Positions 5,493 through 9,753 of a stretch of 9,753 bases of DNA are shown here, one piece after another. The notes under the pieces were generated by a model. That model was not told the DNA's origin. It saw only the letters and a list, made by a program, of their open reading frames with translations, and searched no databases. The position numbers were made by a program, and so were the translations under genes. Positions within the stretch are counted from its first letter, which is position 1, and the number at the start of each line of letters is the position of its first letter. Source of the stretch: Lachnospiraceae bacterium (GTDB lineage Bacteria; Bacillota; Clostridia; Lachnospirales; Lachnospiraceae); the NCBI GenBank assembly GCA_021202575.1, contig JAJQCU010000354.1:1-9753 (forward strand), given 5' to 3'.

Positions 5493-7100
5493 ATGGCATA
5501 CACGGCACTGTATCGAAAATTCCGCCCGGCCACCTTTGAGGAGGTCCGGGGGCAGGAGCATATTGTGACAACCCTGCGAAATCAGATCAAAGCGGACAGA
5601 ATCGGCCATGCCTATCTTTTCACGGGGACGAGGGGCACGGGCAAGACCTCTGTGGCCAAAATTTTCGCGAAAGCGGTGAACTGTGAGGCTCCGGTGAACG
5701 GCAGCCCCTGCGGCGTCTGCGCGGCTTGTCGATCCATCGGGGCCGGCACCAGCATGAATGTGGTGGAGATCGATGCCGCCTCCAACAACGGTGTGGATAA
5801 TATTCGTGAGATTATCGATGAGGTGAGCTATTCTCCCGCGGAGGGAAAGTATAAGGTCTATATCATTGACGAGGTACACATGCTTTCGCCGGGCGCGTTC
5901 AACGCTCTGCTGAAGACCCTGGAGGAACCGCCCTCCTACGCGATTTTTATTCTGGCGACCACAGAGGTGCATAAGATTCCGATCACCATTTTGTCCCGAT
6001 GCCAGCGCTATGATTTCCGCAGGCTCTCCATTGACACTCTGGCCGGGCGGCTGAAGGAGGTCACAGACGCGGAGGGCGTGGTCATCGAGGAGAGGGCGCT
6101 GCGTTATCTGGCAAAGAGCGCGGACGGTTCCATGCGGGACGGGTTAAGCCTGCTGGATCAGTGCATCGCTTTTCACATGGATGAGGAGCTTACCTTTGAC
6201 AAGGTGCTGGATGTGCTGGGAGCGGTGGATACAGGCGTATTTTCAGAGTTGGTGCGGGCCATCCTTTCAGGCAGCGTGGTGCGGGCCATTGAGCTTTTGG
6301 AGGATGTGGTGGTGCAGGGACGGGATCTTTCCCAGTTTGTGCTGGACCTGACCTGGTATCTGCGCAACCTTCTGCTGTTGAAGACTTCTCTGTCCGATGG
6401 GGATGAAGCTGAGATACGGGCCATGGAGGACATTATGGAGGTGTCTGGTGATAATCTGGCCAGGCTTCGCGAGGAAGCCCAGGCGCTGGATGTGGACCGG
6501 CTGCTGAGATATATCCGTATTCTGTCTGAGCTGACAGGACAGCTTCGCTATTCCGGCAATAAGCGGGTGCTGGTAGAGATTGCGCTGATTAAGCTGTGCA
6601 AACCGCAGATGGAAATCGACACGGAGGCGCTCTCAGACCGGGTGCGCACGGTGGAGGAAAAGCTGGAGAGGGGGATTGTGATGTCAGGCTCCGGAGAGAA
6701 TCCGGGAGCGGCCTTTGGCGGGGAAAGCGGGTCAGAGAGGCAGCAGAAGGTGGAAAGGCCTCCCATTCCGGCGGCCACACCACAGGAGATAAAGGAGGTT
6801 ATCCGGCGATTTCCCGCTATCCGGCAAAATACGGAGGGGCTGATGAAAACCAGCCTGAAATCCGCCCAGCTGTCGGTGTCGGAGGCAGGAGAGCTTGTTG
6901 TCGGTATTCCGGACGGGTATGACAGCGATTATTTTGTGAAATATCCGGAGCATGTGACGGCTTTGGAGGATATTCTGGAGCGAGCCGTGGGAAGACATAT
7001 CCGGGTCGCGGTGGTTCCGGTTGGAAATGAGATGGAATTTGAGCGGAATTATCCGGATATTTCAGAGTTCATCCGGATGGATGTGACGGAAGAGGAGTAA
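5493..7100 (+). CDS. dnaX: DNA polymerase III subunit tau/gamma (clamp loader)
   Basis: DnaX is the AAA+ motor subunit of the clamp loader that places the sliding clamp on DNA and links polymerases at the fork. From the chosen ATG it has 535 residues. The opening LYRKFRPATFEEVRGQEHI is the classic family start. The Walker A loop GTRGTGKT is at 45-52, four zinc-binding cysteines are C64, C73, C76 and C79, Walker B is IIDEVH at 124-129, and the arginine-finger SRC motif is at 168-170. The C-terminal part from about residue 370 is variable, as expected for the tau region. No A-rich slippery run for a shorter gamma product was seen. The ATG at 5493 follows AAAGGGAG and begins MAYTALYRKF; the GTG at 5460 would add 11 residues not typical of the family. 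It heads the operon with ebfC, recR and acyP. Confidence 0.96.
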   Translation: MAYTALYRKFRPATFEEVRGQEHIVTTLRNQIKADRIGHAYLFTGTRGTGKTSVAKIFAKAVNCEAPVNGSPCGVCAACRSIGAGTSMNVVEIDAASNNGVDNIREIIDEVSYSPAEGKYKVYIIDEVHMLSPGAFNALLKTLEEPPSYAIFILATTEVHKIPITILSRCQRYDFRRLSIDTLAGRLKEVTDAEGVVIEERALRYLAKSADGSMRDGLSLLDQCIAFHMDEELTFDKVLDVLGAVDTGVFSELVRAILSGSVVRAIELLEDVVVQGRDLSQFVLDLTWYLRNLLLLKTSLSDGDEAEIRAMEDIMEVSGDNLARLREEAQALDVDRLLRYIRILSELTGQLRYSGNKRVLVEIALIKLCKPQMEIDTEALSDRVRTVEEKLERGIVMSGSGENPGAAFGGESGSERQQKVERPPIPAATPQEIKEVIRRFPAIRQNTEGLMKTSLKSAQLSVSEAGELVVGIPDGYDSDYFVKYPEHVTALEDILERAVGRHIRVAVVPVGNEMEFERNYPDISEFIRMDVTEEE

Positions 7101-7254
7101 CGGCGGGGCCGCGGCCGACGCTCAACCAGAAGAGAGAAAAAGAAGATGAAATGAAAGCGGAGAAGCAGCGGACGGGCGGAATAAAAGCCCGCGGTGAGGC
7201 TGGTTTAACAGGAAGGAAGAGAAAATTGCAAACCTCGGAGGCTATTCGGGCGGC

Positions 7255-7572
7255 ATGGGCATGCCCGGCAATATGAATAATCTGATGAAGCAGGCGCAGC
7301 GCATGCAGCGCCAGATGGAGGAGGCTCAAAAGGAGCTGGAATCCAAGACCTATACGGCAACCAGCGGCGGCGGAGCGGTGGAGGTAACCGTTACCGGCAA
7401 AAAGGAGCTGACAGCCCTGAAAATCGCGGAGGAGGCAGTGGACCCGGAGGATGTGGAAATGCTGCAGGACCTGATTCTGGCGGCTGTCAACGAGGCCATG
7501 AAGAAGGTGGATGAGGACAGCGAGGCCCTGATGGGCAAAATGACCGGCGGCATGGGAGGATACGGTTTTTAA
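7255..7572 (+). CDS. ebfC: YbaB/EbfC family DNA-binding protein
   Basis: This small nucleoid-associated protein forms a dimer with pincer-like helices that bind DNA, and it is almost always encoded between dnaX and recR, as here. The 105-residue frame has the typical [22 protein letters not shown] helix, the [18 protein letters not shown] hairpin and the C-terminal helix [18 protein letters not shown]. The annotated ATG at 7255 is poorly served: GGAGG lies 13 bases upstream. The frame stays open upstream, and an ATT at 7225 would give an N-terminus of (M)ANLGGYSGG joined to MGMPGN. That resembles the glycine-rich start I recall for clostridial relatives, and it has AAGGA 7 bases upstream. A 115-residue protein starting at ATT is therefore a serious alternative. 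The 124 bases between dnaX and this frame hold no other gene I can support. Confidence 0.92.
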   Translation: MGMPGNMNNLMKQAQRMQRQMEEAQKELESKTYTATSGGGAVEVTVTGKKELTALKIAEEAVDPEDVEMLQDLILAAVNEAMKKVDEDSEALMGKMTGGMGGYGF

Positions 7573-8169
7573 ATGGACGTGTTCAGCGGCTACATGAACA
7601 AGTTAATAGAAGAGCTGTCCGCCCTGCCGGGCATCGGAAATAAGACCGCCCAGCGGCTGGCTTTTCATATCATGTATATGCCGAAGGAGCGGGCGGAGAG
7701 TCTGTCCAGGTCTATAACCGAGGCCCGGGAGCATGTACAGTACTGTAAGGAATGCTTTACTCTGACGGATCAGGAGCTCTGTCCCATCTGCGCCAACAAA
7801 AAGCGGGATCATAAGACCATCATGGTGGTGGAGAATCCGAGAGACTTAAGCGCCTACGAAAAGACGGGCAAATATGAGGGCGTTTACCATGTGCTGCACG
7901 GCGCCATCTCTCCCATGCTGGGCATCGGCCCTTCGGATATCCGTTTAAAGGAGCTTCTGCAGCGGCTGCAGGGGGATGTGGACGAGCTGATTATCGCCAC
8001 CAATTCCAGCCTGGAGGGGGAAACCACCGCCATGTATATCAGCAAGCTGGTGAAGCCCACAGGTATTAAGGTGACCAGAATCGCCAGCGGCGTGCCGGTG
8101 GGAGGAGATCTGGAAAATATTGACGAAGTCACACTTTTGCGTGCGCTGGAGGGCAGGACGGAATTATGA
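7573..8169 (+). CDS. recR: Recombination mediator protein RecR
   Basis: RecR works with RecO and RecF to load RecA at single-strand gaps. The 198-residue protein has the standard domains in order: an N-terminal helix-hairpin-helix (about 12-35, [18 protein letters not shown]), a four-cysteine zinc finger (C58, C61, C70, C73), and a Toprim domain (about 81-175) beginning [12 protein letters not shown] with E88 and containing [16 protein letters not shown] Walker-like C-terminal stretch follows ([18 protein letters not shown]). The length is normal. The ATG directly follows the ebfC stop with no gap, and a GGGAGGA inside the end of ebfC can serve as binding site, so translation is probably coupled. 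Its stop overlaps the acyP start as ATGA. Confidence 0.97.
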   Translation: MDVFSGYMNKLIEELSALPGIGNKTAQRLAFHIMYMPKERAESLSRSITEAREHVQYCKECFTLTDQELCPICANKKRDHKTIMVVENPRDLSAYEKTGKYEGVYHVLHGAISPMLGIGPSDIRLKELLQRLQGDVDELIIATNSSLEGETTAMYISKLVKPTGIKVTRIASGVPVGGDLENIDEVTLLRALEGRTEL

Positions 8170-8438
8170 CCATACGAAAGCATTTTCTGGTGTCGGGCAG
8201 GGTCCAGGGCGTGGGCTTTCGCTATACCGCGGCCCGGGTGGCCGAAAAGTATGGGCTGACCGGCTGGGTGCGCAATAATTACGATGAGACGGTGGAAATG
8301 GAGGTGCAGGGACCAAAGGACTTGGTGGATACCTATATCCGGAGGGTTCAGCTTTCCAGCGTATGGATGAAGATCGAGCACGTGGAGGAAAGCGACATGG
8401 ATGTCATAAATGAGGAGGGATTTCACGTCAGGTTTTAA
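8166..8438 (+). CDS. acyP: Acylphosphatase
   Basis: This 90-residue enzyme hydrolyses acyl phosphates such as acetyl phosphate or carbamoyl phosphate in the cytoplasm. The family signature GRVQGVGFR is at residues 11-19, with the phosphate-binding loop and catalytic R19. The second signature GWVRNN contains catalytic N37. The sequence then continues with the usual [10 protein letters not shown] strand. The length is exactly that of the family. The ATG overlaps the recR stop by 4 bases, so it is the last gene of the dnaX operon. Its link to replication genes is positional only; no shared role is implied by the sequence. Confidence 0.93.
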   Translation: MTIRKHFLVSGRVQGVGFRYTAARVAEKYGLTGWVRNNYDETVEMEVQGPKDLVDTYIRRVQLSSVWMKIEHVEESDMDVINEEGFHVRF

Positions 8439-8521
8439 AAAGGGACATCCGTGAAGAGAAAGGCGCCGGAACAGAGAGAAAAATCAATGCAGTCTTTTGC
8501 TTCACAGGAATCGATATTATG

Positions 8522-8555
8522 TCGCTTCGTGCCGTGGAGACACGGAGCGATTTTT
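8522..8555 (+). terminator. Intrinsic terminator of the dnaX–ebfC–recR–acyP operon
   Basis: The stem can form as TCGCTTCGTG (8522-8531) with CACGGAGCGA (8541-8550), or as an inner CCGTG-GAGA-CACGG hairpin with a GNRA loop and outer TCGCT/AGCGA pairs. Either fold is followed at once by TTTTT (8551-8555). This is a strong, well-placed terminator about 85 bases after acyP. The 83 bases between acyP and the stem show nothing else. Confidence 0.85.
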
Positions 8556-8587
8556 GTCGGCCAAAACAGGGGATATCCGCATTGCTT

Positions 8588-8620
8588 TTGACATATTTTT
8601 TTAGTTGGGCGTGGTATAGT
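8588..8620 (+). promoter_or_regulatory. Candidate promoter for the downstream membrane protein gene
   Basis: An extended -10 element TGG-TATAGT (8612-8620) lies 25 bases before the start codon. A perfect TTGACA (8588-8593) is upstream, but the spacer is 21 bases, longer than the usual 16-18. Either the extended -10 acts largely alone, or a different -35 hexamer is used. Confidence 0.5.
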
Positions 8621-8645
8621 GACTCCAAAAAAGGAGGACATTGCC

Positions 8646-9753
8646 ATGGAAATACCAAAACATACGACGCAGGTAGGTACCGTGTCTGCCCATAAGAAAA
8701 TGTACCTGGAGGACTACTGCATTTCTTATCTCCGGCAGCTGGACAAGGATTATCCGCAGGAGAAAAAACAGATTGCCCTGTATGGCTGCATACAGAAGGA
8801 AAAGACAGTGGAATACGCGCTGGTCTTCGGGGCGGCCCTGCTGGGGCTGGGCAAGGCGCGGACAGACTCCCTGTCCCTGATTCAGAGGGAGGAGGCGGAA
8901 AAAATAAGACAGGCTTCGTTTCCGGATTATAAGCTGGTGGGGCTGATCGTGGGAACGGATACCGTCAGCCAGAATCTGTATTGGCTGGGGTATGGGAGCA
9001 AAGCGATTGCCCAGAACGGATATTTTATTTTCTATGACAGGAACGAAGCCATGCTGGCGTTTATGATGCAGCGGGAGCAGGAGGAACGCGAGCCTGACGT
9101 GGACCCGGTCATTGCCAAAAAGGCAGATATGGATTTAAAAAAGCAGGCCGCCGCGGAGGAAGCGGAGAAGGAGAAGGAACGCCTGCGGGAAAAGGAAAAA
9201 ACGCGCAGGAAACCGGAGGCGGCACAGACAGACGGAAAATATCGCAAACAGCTGCAGAAGCAGACGAAAGCACCGAAGAATCGAAGGGGCGCGGAGGCGG
9301 CAAGGGGCCTGGCGCCCGCGGAACGGCGAGGGAAAAGCAGATTTCCGGCAGCAGCTGCGGCATTGCTTTTGGCCATCGGTGTAGTGTATGGAGTCAGGAC
9401 ATATCTGCCTCAGGAATTTCAGGCGCCGGATGTGGGAGCTTACATAACGGAATTATTTACCAGGAACAGTATTCTGGAAACGGAGGAGGAAGGAACGCAG
9501 GAGGTGAACGCCCAGACAGCGGAAACAGATTCCGCCGCTGCGGAGGAGACGGATGACACCGGAGAACGGGCCGCGGAGGACGCGCTTATTACGATCACGG
9601 ATATGGATGTGGTGGAAATCCCTGACCTGGAGAGCGTAGCTGGGGAAGAGCGGGAGGAAGCTGAGGATGTGTCGGCAGGGGCCGGAGTGGAGACGGAGGA
9701 TGCTGTGACGGAGGAGGCCGCAGCGAATACCTCCGCGACAGAGAGCACGGACA
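8646..9753 (+). CDS. Single-pass membrane protein with acidic outer region, 3' end cut by the window
   Basis: An open frame of 369 codons runs from an ATG with GGAGG 8 bases upstream to the window edge without a stop. I do not recognise the family with certainty. Residues 1-145 form a globular-looking domain with hydrophobic strands (QIALYGCIQ, YALVFGAALLGLG, KLVGLIVG, NGYFIFYDRNEAMLAFM). Residues 146-232 are highly charged and rich in Glu, Lys, Arg and Ala, probably helical or coiled. One transmembrane segment spans about 233-250 (FPAAAAALLLAIGVVYGV), with Arg and Lys just before it, which suggests the N-terminal domain is inside. Residues 270-369 are low-complexity and dominated by Glu, Ala, Thr and Asp, and would form an outer stalk. 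Some clostridial proteins of this layout end in a LysM cell-wall domain, which could lie beyond the edge; that is speculation. It has its own promoter after the operon terminator. Confidence 0.75.
   Translation, partial: MEIPKHTTQVGTVSAHKKMYLEDYCISYLRQLDKDYPQEKKQIALYGCIQKEKTVEYALVFGAALLGLGKARTDSLSLIQREEAEKIRQASFPDYKLVGLIVGTDTVSQNLYWLGYGSKAIAQNGYFIFYDRNEAMLAFMMQREQEEREPDVDPVIAKKADMDLKKQAAAEEAEKEKERLREKEKTRRKPEAAQTDGKYRKQLQKQTKAPKNRRGAEAARGLAPAERRGKSRFPAAAAALLLAIGVVYGVRTYLPQEFQAPDVGAYITELFTRNSILETEEEGTQEVNAQTAETDSAAAEETDDTGERAAEDALITITDMDVVEIPDLESVAGEEREEAEDVSAGAGVETEDAVTEEAAANTSATESTD

Noticed and set aside
4159..5571. A very long minus-strand open frame opposite pfkA (470 codons)
   Set aside because: It mirrors the codon structure of a clear phosphofructokinase gene. 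Its translation is rich in His, Gln, Arg and Leu repeats typical of antisense frames, it has no ribosome binding site, and it has no recognisable domain.
5493..7100. Programmed frameshift in dnaX to give a short gamma form
   Set aside because: No A AAA AAG-type slippery run with a downstream stop was seen in the region where E. coli shifts frame.
7101..7254. A small frame from 7151 through the dnaX–ebfC gap
   Set aside because: It overlaps ebfC in another frame, has no clear binding site and its translation is an unremarkable basic peptide.
1..9753. CRISPR array, insertion sequence, tRNA or rRNA gene
   Set aside because: No regularly spaced repeats, transposase-like proteins, terminal inverted repeats with target duplications, or tRNA/rRNA signatures were found on either strand.

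Overview
The window looks like chromosomal DNA from a Gram-positive anaerobe of the Clostridia, most likely a member of the Lachnospiraceae. The grounds are strong AGGAGG-type ribosome binding sites, a dnaX–ebfC–recR cluster, a group III-like phosphofructokinase, a radical SAM protein of the PflX type and an SRP RNA near tadA. The family assignment is an inference from protein style, not a measured result. Most of the window is moderately GC-rich. The first 0.8 kb is clearly richer in A and T.

Layout. Positions 1-180 hold a promoter with an overlapping palindrome. Positions 181-821 hold a HigBA-type toxin-antitoxin pair on the + strand. Positions 881-3751 are a minus-strand block, read from high to low coordinates: tadA (tRNA adenosine deaminase), an SGNH/GDSL esterase of the rhamnogalacturonan acetylesterase type, an unannotated SRP RNA gene with its own near-consensus promoter, and a radical SAM protein related to pyruvate formate-lyase activases. 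Positions 3752-4239 are a long intergenic region holding two divergent promoters and a structured element; a shortened, inverted relative of that element lies at 2320-2378. Positions 4240-5316 hold a 6-phosphofructokinase gene followed by a hairpin terminator. Positions 5493-8438 are a compact + strand operon, dnaX–ebfC–recR–acyP, ending in a clear intrinsic terminator at 8522-8555. From 8646 to the window edge runs the 5' part of a gene for a single-pass membrane protein with an acidic outer region.

How the genes fit together. DnaX is the clamp-loader subunit of DNA polymerase III, EbfC/YbaB binds DNA, and RecR acts in recombinational gap repair, so that operon serves replication and repair. 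In Bacillus the SRP RNA gene and tadA sit directly upstream of dnaX in the same direction. Here the pair is kept nearby but points away from dnaX and has been split by the esterase and pfkA, so the classic neighbourhood has been rearranged. I found no CRISPR array, phage module, insertion sequence or obviously new multi-gene system. The most useful extra observations are the SRP RNA that appears to lack an Alu domain, the diverged inverted repeat pair, the probable ATT start codon of ebfC, and the mixed active-site signature of the phosphofructokinase.
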